A DNA stretch of 64,000 nt from Lithospermum erythrorhizon (Eukaryota; Streptophyta; Magnoliopsida; Boraginales; Boraginaceae), in NCBI GenBank assembly GCA_019722365.1, contig JADFUC010001579.1:1-64000 (forward strand), given 5' to 3'. The translations under genes were made by a program, and so were the position numbers. The notes beneath the pieces were generated by a model, which searched no databases, was not told the DNA's origin, and saw only the letters and a list, made by a program, of their open reading frames with translations. Positions 46,601 to 56,703 of this stretch are shown piece after piece. The stretch's first letter is position 1. Every line of letters begins with the position of its first letter.

Positions 46601-46707
46601 ATGCCTTGGCCTCTACAGCGTCCGAAGCTAAGGTGGCTCACGTGGAGTATGCAAGACAGTCGGGACTAAGAAGAGCTGAACTATACAACCAAAGGTGGGG
46701 CCGCTAG
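43660..46707 (+). pseudogene. Antisense ORF remnant of the minus-strand Tat-like element
   Basis: Its orientation is opposite to the element's pol, as at 16047-18373. Pieces: MSQSSENNINNFEV (43660 on); a segment at about 43840-43930 reading [14 protein letters not shown]; a segment at 45860-46160 ending in a probable donor after MTE; then a pyrimidine tract and TCTCTCAG acceptor at about 46230, followed by VLNGAYVLARL. The frame 46369-46707 is a coiled coil ([20 protein letters not shown], then [22 protein letters not shown]). The foldback element at 44390-45220 interrupts it. Stops show it is dead. Confidence 0.6.
44390..45220. mobile_element. Foldback/MITE-like insertion
   Basis: The left end (about 44406-44440, TTTTTAAAGAAGGAT, then TTTTTTAATTTTTAA) is mirrored on the opposite strand by the right end (about 45150-45187, TTTTAAAAGGATGC, then TTTTTTGTAATTTTTAAA). 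Inside, pyrimidine-rich DNA near 44505-44630 faces purine-rich DNA near 44970-45070. No ORF is present. Ends are approximate. Confidence 0.5.
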
Positions 46708-47189
46708 TGTCGACACTTGACTCATGTGATTGCCTACTCCAAAGCGAGACTTCTGGATGATTAACATCTTTGCAGTAGAAGCGAGAATAATTATCAGTTG
46801 GTTTAAGGTTTATCTTGGATCAGCCCTGCGCCAATGAAGGTAAATCAGAAATCGTGAGGAGGATGAAGATGTTGAGTTCCCTGGTGATGGTGAAGAAGAT
46901 GTTGAACTCCTGGCTTGAGCCCTTTGTTTCATACTGAGTCAACCACTTACTTTTCTTTATTTTGTACTTTCTATGTGACCTTTTGTACTGAACAATTTTA
47001 ATGAATGAAATTTCAGTTTCTATCTTTCATTAAACGTAAACTTTTTTACATGTTGCAAAAATAATACTCGTCATACATCTTGCCCCCCTGTGATAGTTGC
47101 TTGGTATCTTCAGGGACTATCAAGGTGCTTCGAGGCTTTGAGGTATTGGCCTCTCAAGTCGAACCTGAGGGCTCTCCTTTATATGATTG

Positions 47190-47600
47190 GTGAGATTCGC
47201 CTAAGCGAATGAGTACGTCATAGTAAATTTATTTGAAGGTGTGTGATAGCATTATTTGAGCGAATGTTACTTCGAATAAGTAATCCAACCTATGGGTGGT
47301 AGGATTCGCATGAACGAATTTTATCTCACCTAGTAGGCATGGTACATTCTCTGGAAGGGTTTTTAAGTGGTAGTATTCGCATGAGGCGAATGTTACTTCA
47401 CTTGGATGAAGGTGAGTGATCAGCTCAGCCTTAGTCATATGGATGACATTAAATTTCATAAGTAAATATCGATATGTAAATGGTGAAGGATGGTAAAGAG
47501 CCACAAGGTTTATTCATAAAAGAAGTGGTGGATATAACCGAGCCACACGTGCTTTTACATCATGGGTGGTGGATATAACCGAACCACTGGTGTAATTTTG
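47190..47600 (-). repeat. Hairpin-bearing repeat region downstream of integrase
   Basis: Stems: ATTCGC-CTAA-GCGAAT (47195-47210), ATTCG-CATGAA-CGAAT (47304-47319) and ATTCGC-ATGAG-GCGAAT (47375-47391). Two copies of GTGG...GGATATAACCGA...CCAC lie at 47525-47546 and 47566-47587. The position relative to integrase is the same as that of the array at 15205-15745. Confidence 0.7.
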
Positions 47601-48051
47601 AGAATTGAATTTAAACTTAATATTTAGCCAGATTGGAGGCATTCGGTATGCGGTTACCGCGTTCATTCTTTTTGATAAGTGCACGGACCAAGTATCTAGA
47701 CTCACAGCGATGGCCTCCATTTTGGACTTAACTTATCTTTGTTCTTGGGATGAGTGATCTAATATTGCCTTAATACAAAGTCTCCCTTAGGCATTTGTTC
47801 TTCACTTTCATTGATTGTAGGTCACAGTGATAAAGTCTTTCTCTACTTACGCATTTTATGCAGGGGCTCGTCGCGTAGTTCATCTACAAAGTTGAGTTGT
47901 TCTTTCATTCACTGGTCATTTTCCTCCTCATTGAATCCTATTTGGCGATAAGTGGGTAAACCCGACTTCATGGGAAAGCACCGCCTACGAGCAATATACG
48001 AAATTTGAAAGGAGTTTCCCCTGTTACATGTGAGGGAGTGGTTCTCAATGA

Positions 48052-48700
48052 CTAGAGGATAATTGGGACTTTATCGACCCATGGCCCTTTCTTTGAAAAG
48101 CTCTGAATCATATTCTTTTTAATGCCCTTGAATAATATGCGATTCATCACTTCAACTTGACCGTTGCACTGTGGATAGTAAACAGGAGAAAACCGATGTT
48201 GTATATTATACTTCTCGCAGAATTTGGCCAATTCTTCACTTTCAAACTGTGGCCTGTTGTCAGATATGAGTATGCATGGCACCCCAAAGCGAGTGACAAC
48301 ATGCTTCCACAAGGGAATTGAGCGATATTTGTCAGCACTAGTGTTTTGAGAGCAACTTTAGCCATTTCTTTAAAAATAATCAGCTGCCATACTTGCATAT
48401 AAAGTTTCCCTTAGCTTTTGGCGGTTTACCCATAAGTCAATACCCCACACAGGCTTGTCTTGGATTCAATATAGGTGTGGGTGGTGGTGGAAGGTTGTCT
48501 TGTCTTAGATCCACGTCTTTCTTGCCACCGTCATACTTAACACAAAGTTCATGACATCTTGGACCAAAGTTGGCCAAAGTACCAAATCACGTGTGATTTT
48601 GACCATGATGACCGTCAAATGTGGCTTCCACCATCCTTAGTGTACTTCAGCGAGTATCTTGGGGATATCCTCTGGGAAACACAAGCGTCAGCCAGACCCT
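48052..48700 (-). pseudogene. Integrase remnant of the minus-strand Tat-like element
   Basis: The frame 48312-48052 has the catalytic-core end: RFGVPCILISDNRPQFESEE (a catalytic Asp is kept; the usual Gly of DNGPQF is Arg), then HRFSPVYYPQCNGQVEVMNR with the catalytic Glu. Zinc-binding sequence upstream on the minus strand (48350-48700) is degraded. Confidence 0.8.
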
Positions 48701-48999
48701 ATGACTTCTTGTAGAGCTCATGCAAATGCATCTGAGAACCTAAAACTGCGAGCTTTTTGATCTTTGAGAGCTTCAGTAATGCTTTCAGAGAGGCAAACAT
48801 CGACCAGATATTGAGCTATGGGGGTTGGTTCTCAATCCGAGGCTCTTGGCTGGCGTAGGATAATTTCCCTTTAATAAGATGGAACCTCGCGAACCTCCAC
48901 ATGGAGCTTACCGGGTAACTTCATCCTTAATAGGTTGTGTCGCTTGAGTGTAAGGAAATTAATTACGCTTCTTTGTTTTGGGAGTGAGGTATATGTTCA

Positions 49000-49900
49000 A
49001 AATAACTTTGTTTGAACCAGCAGCAGTTGGATAGCTTTAGCATGAGTATTTAACATTGCTCGTGCATTACTCCATACACTCCCCTTACTTGGTCCATGAT
49101 TAACTTCGAATCAGCTTTTACCCATATGCGATCAATCCCCAATGACTTCACTATGGTGGATCGGCGTGACCGTAAGCCCATCAATCGACCTCGTTCTTGC
49201 TTGTGGGAAAAGTGAATTGCGATTGCATACTCGAGGGTACTCCATGGGGCGCCGAATCAACTTAGCCTAATCCATTTGTCCCCCATCCGGAAATAACACC
49301 TACAGGGGTTGTTGGTGTGTTCAAAATAGATAAGTCCATAACAACTTGGGAGGTTGAGTTGCTATATTGATGATAAAATCTATGACCTTAATGCTCGTTC
49401 TTGGGACAGAGGAGATGTCAAACTCGCTCAATTCTATGGCCCACGTTGTCAATCTTCCTGATAACTATGGACTATAGCCTTACTTTTTCAAGGGGCGATC
49501 CGTTACAACGGGTGGATGTGATTCAAAATATATGGGTTGAGATGACTAAGCCAACAAACTTATCTACAATGGGGTAATTTTCTTCTGCCCCATGTAAGAC
49601 ACGACTTACATAATAGATTGGCCTTTGTGCATATGAAACCTCGCGGATCGGCCTTACTACTAATTTGGCATGGGAGGTACAAGCGCAATGTTTCTTACAC
49701 TTTCAGTGGGATAGTAACCTTGGAGAACCCAGGTATTCTTTCAACTCTTCAAACGCTTTATTTCACTCATCCCAATAAAACTTTAATATTTAAGGCTCGC
49801 CTGAGGTTCTTGAAGAAAGTCAGTTGCGTTCACCGGACAGAGATGAACCAAGCTTAAAATTTAACGAGACACCCCATAAGTTTTGTATATCCTTATACTC
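49000..49900 (-). pseudogene. RNase H remnants
   Basis: On the minus strand at about 49860-49700 a connection-region phrase is readable in pieces (FEELKEYLGSPRLLSH). The rest to about 49000 is too broken to assign individual motifs. Its place between RT and integrase fits RNase H. Confidence 0.5.
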
Positions 49901-50057
49901 ACGAGGGGTTGCATGGTAGTGTGCCTTGATCTAGTCGAGTTCGGCTCAATCCCCTTGCTCCCGCGTCATGTACCCAGAGAATTCCACTGAGGTTGTGAAT
50001 GAACACTTGTACGATTTGATCACACGGTTGCTCATCCTCAAGCGGTGAAATGTTTCC

Positions 50058-50567
50058 TCAAATTCTGATGAATTCGACTCGAACCTTGTCTTCACCAACA
50101 TATATTTCCATGTTGCCCAATGCAGGTAGAAGCTCAAATGGAGTTGACCATTCTTTGGTAGGTTGCTTTTCTGCGTCAAACGAAGGCATCACGCTTCTAT
50201 GATACAATCCATATTCAGTGATGAAGGCAGTTTTTTCTTCATCCTCAGGATACATCTTAATTTGATGGTATCCCCTCAAAGCATCCATGAAATCAAAGCC
50301 TTCGTGACTCGCGCTACCATCCACAAGCCTCGCTAAGCAGGGTAAGGGGTAGAAGTCTTTGGGACATGCCTTGTTGAGATTGGTAAAATTTATACACATC
50401 CTCCACGTTCCATTTGGCTTTGCTCTTATGACATTCATAATCGCTCCGGAAGCTGGAGTTCGCGAATCGCATCTGCTTTCGAAACAATTGACTTCTTCTC
50501 CCTTACAACAGTTTTTACGTATCGACAAAGTTACTTCTTCTGTTGTGGGTATACATAGAGTCAACAT
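50058..50567 (-). pseudogene. Reverse transcriptase remnant
   Basis: The frame reads ASGAIMNVIRAKPNGTWRMC, NLNKACPKDFYPLPCLARLV and MDALRGYHQIKMYPEDEEKT. It then reads ITEYGLYHRSVMPSF, where MPFGL is expected, so a deletion or frameshift follows. The catalytic YVDD is lost; MEIYVGEDK stands near that place. This is a dead Tat-type RT. Confidence 0.85.
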
Positions 50568-51183
50568 TATGTGTACCGTCGACTAATATTATACATGGGC
50601 ATTCTACGGTCCCAGCGGATATATCTTTGTATTCTACGGCGTTAACCAATTGATAATCCTATAAATAAATGCATTTGGTCAAGATCGGTCCAACGAGTTA
50701 GGCCTCGAAAATGGATCGAGGGAACAAGGGCACGATAAATGGACCTGGACACTGGTAGGTCGAGAATGACAAAGTCAGGATGGCAGTTTAGCGATCCCTA
50801 ACTTCGATAAGGAGAAGATTCATTGGAGAAAAACGGCTTGGTTTGGCTCAATTAAGGTGCCAATTAAGGTCGTAATTACTCGACCTCTTAAGGAGCCACA
50901 AAATCATTAATCGGCAATGAAGGTTCCATCAAGGCTCGACCAAAGTAACTGTCCAAATAGACTATAAAAGGTAAACTTTGAGGACAAATCAAGTAAGTTA
51001 ACTTTGATACCCAAATTCTCTCATTCAGAAACTAAACTCTTTCGATCCTTTACTAACTTGATCGTTAGAGTGTTTCCGATTGATCAGCGGTCCTTGTTGT
51101 AAAACTCCCGTTTGGATCAAGGTGTGTCAAAGTTCAACTCGGAAAGATTTTGTGATCCATTTTCATGAAACGGTTGATTATCA

Positions 51184-51202
51184 TTGGTGACAGCGATGGG
51201 GA
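51184..51202 (+). other. Primer-binding-site-like sequence
   Basis: TTGGTGACAGCGATGGGGA directly follows an LTR-like end (TTATCA) and has the spacing and TGG...GGGGA form of Gypsy primer sites. Confidence 0.55.
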
Positions 51203-51929
51203 GCTTGCATTAAAAGAAAATTAAACCACTCATTTCAACTGTACCATGGAAATAAATGGGACTAATGACAACCACCCTCGAGAATGATAGACTCAAGAGC
51301 CAATCAACGAGTCCGGAGGAACTATGCACAAGGTGGGAACTGCGCCCCACCGGAGATAAGCAGAGGTTCTTTGCGAGGGGCTCTGGGAACCGTCATTACA
51401 GCGTCATGCCTTTGGGGAAGCCAATCTCCCGGTGACTAAGTGGAGGCCCCATAGAAGTGCTTGAGGTTGGGGCTTCCATCCACCCGGAAGTGCGGGGTTG
51501 CTTGAGGGCTGAGACCATCGTCCTGACGTCATGCAACAACTTAGGGAGTGACTCCCCCAACTAAGGGGAGAGTCCTACACCCATACTCCCCCGTCTGGGG
51601 GAAAACGAGCTTTCTTGAAGGCAAAGAGCCTGTACATCACGAGATATTTGTCGCTTCGGCACCCCGAATGCAATGGAAGCCTTGCAGCGCCGGTGGATGC
51701 CACCGGCAAGAGTAGCGGAAACAAGCGAGGCGGGGGACCAATATTGGTGGCGGTCTACTTTTTCTCCGAGGAGCACCTCGTCTTTGGTTGAATCAAACTC
51801 CCGTATTTACCAAATTCCTTTGGAAAGAGCGGATCCGGAGGAAGCACATGTTGAGTTCAATCCCGGATGTCTTTTCACCCGGCTGATAGCGGTGTCTTTG
51901 AAAACCTTTCCATCCCAGTAAATCGGCCC

Positions 51930-52310
51930 GGCGCTAAAATGGTTTAACCGGTTGGCAGAGGATGCCTCACATCCTTCGAAGAGCTCAATAATCGGTTCAT
52001 CAGGACCTATGTGGGGAGGGTCCGGCAAGACAAGGATGAGCATTCCTTGATGATTATCAAGCAAATGGATACCGAGTTGTCAGCTTTCTTCCAGGCAGTT
52101 TTGGTAATTTAACTTAATGCTTGGGACCAATAAGAAGATTGTTGTAATTGCCTTTGTAGAGGGCTTGCGGCTGACAAAGTTCAAGGAATCGCTTCTTAAG
52201 AAGCGGCCCCAAGATTTGGAAGAGGTCAACGAACGGGCCTCTGAGTACATACAGTTGAGGCGGAGAAAGGTCGAAGGGGCGTGTAAAGCAGACAGCGGTG
52301 AATGATAATA
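51930..52310 (+). pseudogene. Gag fragment of the plus-strand Gypsy piece
   Basis: Frames shift within the region. LNNRFIRTYVGRVRQDKDEH, then MIIKQMDTE (about 51985-52078), is followed by IAFVEGLRLTKFKESLLKKR and RPQDLEEVNERASEYI (52147-52250). Both resemble the second half of Tat-type capsid domains. Start and downstream pol are absent. Confidence 0.65.
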
Positions 52311-52329
52311 AATTTGGATGAAACTTAGG

Positions 52330-52393
52330 AGTCCGTCTAACTCAGCTAGCTATATATATACTTAGTCCATATCACTTATTTTAACCCATATCA
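52330..52393 (-). repeat. 5' LTR remnant (64 bp) of the minus-strand element
   Basis: AGCTAGCTATATATATAC and the sequence up to CCCATATCA match 39970-40034 nearly base for base. The match ends to the left at about 52330, where the foreign fragment starts. Confidence 0.85.
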
Positions 52394-52398
52394 AAACT
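52394..52398. other. Target-site duplication, right copy (AAACT)
   Basis: Identical to 39525-39529 on the other side of the element. Confidence 0.8.
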
Positions 52399-52553
52399 CT
52401 TTAAAAGAAGTAAATATAATTTGAGGCTCTCAACCGAATGTTTCTTTCCGGAACCCATGCAAAACAATGAATATTTTGAATTTTAGCCATAATGGCAATA
52501 TAAATCTAAGGACAACCACTATATAAGTTACTAATGTGATGACTTGACTTGAG

Positions 52554-52938
52554 TTAGCACCCTTCCAAATTTCTTTATCTAAATTGTACCGACCACTGCG
52601 AAAAAACAAAACTGCTCCCTCCTCTTTCTTCTTCTCCTTCCTCTTTTTTCTTCCTCTTCTTCAAACCACCACCACCACCATATCATCATCCACCACTGTC
52701 CCCCAAGCCCACCACCCCTTCCCTTACCACCACAACAATTCCGCCCCTTCTCGGTGAGCAATTTTGTGTTGTTGGTGGGAGTGGGGTGGTGGTTTGAAAA
52801 AGAGGAAGGAGATATGATAGGGTGTTATAATTAATGGGATTAATTTAACTTTTTGTAGGGGAAGGTGTTATTTAGACTTAATTTGACTTTTTATAAGGGA
52901 AGGTGTTATTTAGACAAATATTTTTGTAAGGGTGCTAA
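52554..52938. mobile_element. Foldback MITE, 385 bp
   Basis: TTAGCACCC at 52554 is mirrored by GGGTGCTAA ending at 52938. The inverted repeat continues for about 30 bases (CTTNCAAA, then TNTCTAAAT). Inside, pyrimidine-rich sequence with CTTCCTCTTCTTCAAACCACCACC (about 52640-52675, gaps apart) faces its complement near 52788-52815, so most of the element can fold on itself. No ORF of its own. Confidence 0.75.
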
Positions 52939-52939
52939 A

Positions 52940-53684
52940 TATTAAATTGATAGGTTAACTTGTGCTATATACCCAAATTTCTCCATCAAAAGTATATAAA
53001 TTTGAACATGAAACATTGGACAAGTCTTAAATAAACATGAGTAATCAACCAAGTTCATAATATAAACATGATTCATTGACCTGAAATGACCATACCTTTT
53101 ATCCAAACAAAACAGAATAGGAAAGGTAAACAAAAGAATGGAAGGAGATGAATATTAGTAATAAAATGCTATAATGTTCTAGTCCGAGCTATGGTGAAAT
53201 TTGAACCTGGTACAGATAAAACAACAATTCCAATTCATTTCAGATCAAGAATCTGACTGCTTAGTACCGCTTTCTAACATCAGAACATAATAAAGGAGCA
53301 AATGTTGAAACTCTCGAGTCTATTACATGCCTAGTATTGCTGACTACGTTAGCTTCTATTTCTGTAAGCCTTTCAACTTTCATGTTACAACTCTTTAACT
53401 GATGGACAATGTGTCCAATACTCCAATGAAAAATTGAATACAACGAAATAACAATTGTGATACGACGAAATAACAATTGTGTAGAGTATACACAAAAGGT
53501 TATTCATGCAACAAGTCAACAAGTATATGTCACTGTTGAACGTACTAGATAAATATCAAATTAGAACCACATTTCTTCATATCTGAGACTTCATTTGACG
53601 TAGCTTGATTTGCAAATCAATTGAACAAGGATTTAGCACTCAAGATAAGTCGAAGATGGATGTTTTGCAGGATAGTTAGAGTGA
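52940..53684. other. Downstream of gene C
   Basis: AT-rich DNA that should contain the 3' untranslated region of gene C. No other gene is seen. A short direct repeat (GATACGACGAAATAACAATTG-like) is at about 53440-53475. Confidence 0.45.
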
Positions 53685-56600
53685 TCAGCAATGAGGAAGA
53701 TTTTCCATTGACAATAAGTTGCAAGTAGAATATATTGAAGCTGCTGCAGCTCTAATAGACAAGTCTCTGTCCAGTTTATCAGCCTTCTTCGACCTGCAAG
53801 GTAGTTAAGGTCCAAGAAAGGTGAGATGTACTCACCCTCACAAGTGAAGTTTATGGCTTTGGTACAAACAATTCAGAGTATAAAACAAACTTCTTGCACG
53901 GGTTATAATGTACAGAGAACCAGCTGATTACACAACAAGATATGTTCCATAGAAATGTATCATTATGAAATTTCTGTTTATAAATTGTGTGATAGAACAT
54001 TATAATTTGATTACATTGGGCATAAGTACTCACCTGCAATTCATGTCTGCACTGTCTTTATGCTTCAACCCCTTAGGTGCGTTATAATTGAAGAGGCCCA
54101 TATCACAGTGAAGTTGCATTTGTTTAACTTGACATAGCCAATTTTCCTGAAAAGATTATGAAGAAAACAATTTTCAGTTCGTCTTCCAGTAAGATAACAT
54201 AGAAAATTAAATTTCTTCAACATGCCTCTAACTGGGTTATATAACTGTATGGAACTTCATATATTGCATTTTTTGTTATGGTAATATCAAAAGCATAAGG
54301 ATCTATAGAAATGGAGATAAGAAACAACCAAAAGCACTACGATTAAAGATTTCTCAATAATAACATTCAGTCTAAGTGTGCTAGCAATATGTTGCTTCTA
54401 TTTTTTGTTTTTCCTTTTGATAAATAAGCTTGCAACATGGTACAAAATAGTGAACGCACAAAGTTAACACTAATAACTTAGAATAGCAGAACAATAAATT
54501 TGAGTAAATTTGTTCATCATGCTAAGGGGGGCCATATCAAATCCAATCAAACGTGTAGACTCTAAACATGTCATTTTAATTTCTACTCTTCTTATCATAG
54601 TTGTGAGTCATGTATCGAGTCCAACATCAAAGTTTCAATCTTCAGTCATAAAAAGAGGTATGCAGTTCTATTTTACGATTCTTTCTTTTTCACCAAAATC
54701 ATTATCCAGTAAAAGATACGGTACCGAAACTCACTAGTCGTTCTTCTTCTTCTGATAGCGATTTATCCATCTGGTGGAACAATGAATCCCATTTAGTACG
54801 ATGCATTTCAGCAGTTGCATTATTGGAGTGGCTGAAAGAACTCATGGATGTAGACAAATCATTATCTTGGTAAGATGGAAATTCTCTGGACAGCATACAA
54901 GGTAATTCTGTATGAATTACTTCACAAACTCTCTTCTTACTACGATGCAGTGCTACAATAGGAACATAAGAGACAATAAGGATTTCTCCATTAAGAATTA
55001 TTGCAACCAATCATAAATGATCGAGTATTACCTGCAAGACGCCCTTTAACATCTTGATGCACAAGTTCCAACCATTGGGAAGCAACACTTGCAGCTGCAA
55101 GTGGAAGATAGTGTCAAAGTTTCATTTTTAATGACTCAGAATGAAGATGCCAGTATCATTTGACAAAGAACTAACCATTGACAGAAAGCGAATTAACACT
55201 GGTTTTATTCTCCGAGTCTTCATTTGACAAAGATTGCAATCTGGTAGATGATGACAACTTCAATCCAAGCACACCATCTTTAAACAAAGAGTTAAAATGT
55301 GAAGAATCTGTGGTGACTCCAACATTTCGTTTCTCCATCATGTATGAGGGACCATCCCCCCTAGCGAGGTTTGAAATCATGGAGACTGATCTGTTAGCTG
55401 ATCCAGGATATCCCTTCATCTGAGAGCTTGAATGAGGTTCCAGAAATTGACTTACCTGATTGTATTTATATTCTCCTGGATTGTTCATAAACGTTTCATA
55501 CTTCTGGTCGCCAAACTCTTTTGTTACACATTTTGTTTGACTTCCAGGCTTGCTGACAGTATGACAACTTTCATTTTGTTCAGATTTCATGAGAGCATCT
55601 ATAATAGAATGAACCTGCTTGCTGTTTCTCACATGATTTATGATACCAAGATTTAGACCATTGAGCAGTCCACTAGGAGATGCAATCTTGGCAAACTTAT
55701 CAACCTGTTCCCTCTTGGCAATCTCTATTTTTTTCTTCGAAATTCCATCAGTTTTGGCTTTCCTCCCTCTTTTCTTTGGCATTGACACACAACTACGTGA
55801 CAATGAAAGGAAGCCGTTTTTCTTCATCTCGTTCCACACTTTTAATGGATCCCTCTCTTCTAGTGGCCCCATAGAACTTGCACACTCAGAGTCATCTTTT
55901 GATTTCAGACAGTCAAGATTCTTGCAAGGATGAAAATGATCCTTGTTAAATGAACTGGAAACATCTTCTGCATTAAGATCTAAGCTAAACACCTTCGACT
56001 TCATAGCAACTTCACACTTGATCTCTTGTCTCCTAAATGGGGTAACTTTAGCGTTGAGATCAAGTCCTGTCAGAACTGCATCTACCACTGGCTCTGCAGC
56101 CTCTTCTCCCATCCTCTCTGCATAAGAAACATTAAAACACAGATTCAATTTTCCATGGAGTACATATTTGTCATTGTTACAACAATACAGAACATTATTC
56201 TCTCCACCTCCAAAATCACCCAAAGAGATGGACATTGTAACATAAAAAGGGCAACTATCTCAATTGATGAAGTTATACAAACAAATAGGGTTAGCCTAGT
56301 TGTCACGTGGTACTACTCCTAATGACGAAACCCCGGATTCAAGTTATTGCAATGACAAGGACCGCATTTTATAGTTTTAAAAAAATGGGTTTGTATAGTT
56401 AATTCCAATCAAGGAAACTTCATAAGATCGGAACATAAGAACATTTTAACAACTAACAAGCGATACATTTAACACGAAATGGCAGAACAAGACAACCACA
56501 ATCATCTGCATCAACAACTAGGATCGAAACAAACCCAAATTAACTAATTGAATGGAGTGAAAAAATCAAAACAATACGAATGCTGCAAAAGAAAACAGAC

Positions 56601-56703
56601 CTGCCAACTGGAATCCCGAATTAAGATCTTGCATTTTCGAATTCTTTGAATCAAGTTCCAATCTTTCATCAATTTCTGCAGTTCCCCTCTTCTCCCGAGC
56701 CAT
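53685..56703 (-). CDS. Gene C: plant-conserved, probably nuclear protein of unknown function, six exons
   Basis: Exons on the minus strand: 56703-56601, 56117-55176, 55094-55032, 54952-54735, 54146-54034 and 53793-53685. They total 1548 nt and encode 515 residues; phases agree at all five junctions. The N-terminus is MAREKRGTAEIDERLE. Two LDLNA words lie at about residues 52-58 and 79-85. A basic cluster KKRGRKAK (149-156) looks like a nuclear localisation or AT-hook-like motif. A conserved-looking block reads GLLNGLNLGIINHVRNSKQV. The C-terminal third reads ASVASQWLELVHQDVKGRLA, then ALHRSKKRVCEVI, a charged helical stretch (MDKSLSEEEERL), WLCQVKQMQLHCDMG and RAAAASIYSTCNYLSMENL. I recognise the C-terminal style as a plant-wide uncharacterised family but cannot name it. 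An acceptor AG three bases before the ATG implies a 5' leader intron. Confidence 0.88.

Larger units (their letters stand above)
50640..52320 (+). mobile_element. Plus-strand Gypsy fragment: LTR, primer site and gag
   Basis: The orientation is opposite to the surrounding element. An LTR-like stretch with TATA word CTATAAAAGG (about 50964) ends TTATCA at 51183. A primer-site-like TTGGTGACAGCGATGGGGA follows at 51184-51202. Gag lies at 51930-52310: LNNRFIRTYVGRVRQDKDEH in one frame, then IAFVEGLRLTKFKESLLKKR in the frame 52117-52305. It stops abruptly where the 64-bp LTR remnant of the outer element begins. Confidence 0.65.
39530..52393 (-). mobile_element. Minus-strand Tat-like Ty3/Gypsy element with nested insertions
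   Basis: Ends are fixed by perfect 5-bp target duplications (AAACT) and TGAT tips. On the minus strand the order is: 5' LTR remnant (52393-52330), a foreign Gypsy piece (about 52320-50640), RT, RNase H, integrase, hairpin region, an antisense ORF (on the plus strand), polypurine tract and 3' LTR. A gag-only Copia element (40300-43205) and a foldback element (about 44390-45220) sit inside. RT words match the Tat RT at 11826 (NLNKACPKDFYPLPCL, LRGYHQI). It is extensively frame-broken. Confidence 0.85.

Noticed and set aside
46369..46707. Stand-alone host coiled-coil gene
   Set aside because: It lies in the aORF slot of a Tat-like element, is preceded by aORF-like exons, and matches the design of 16047-16697.
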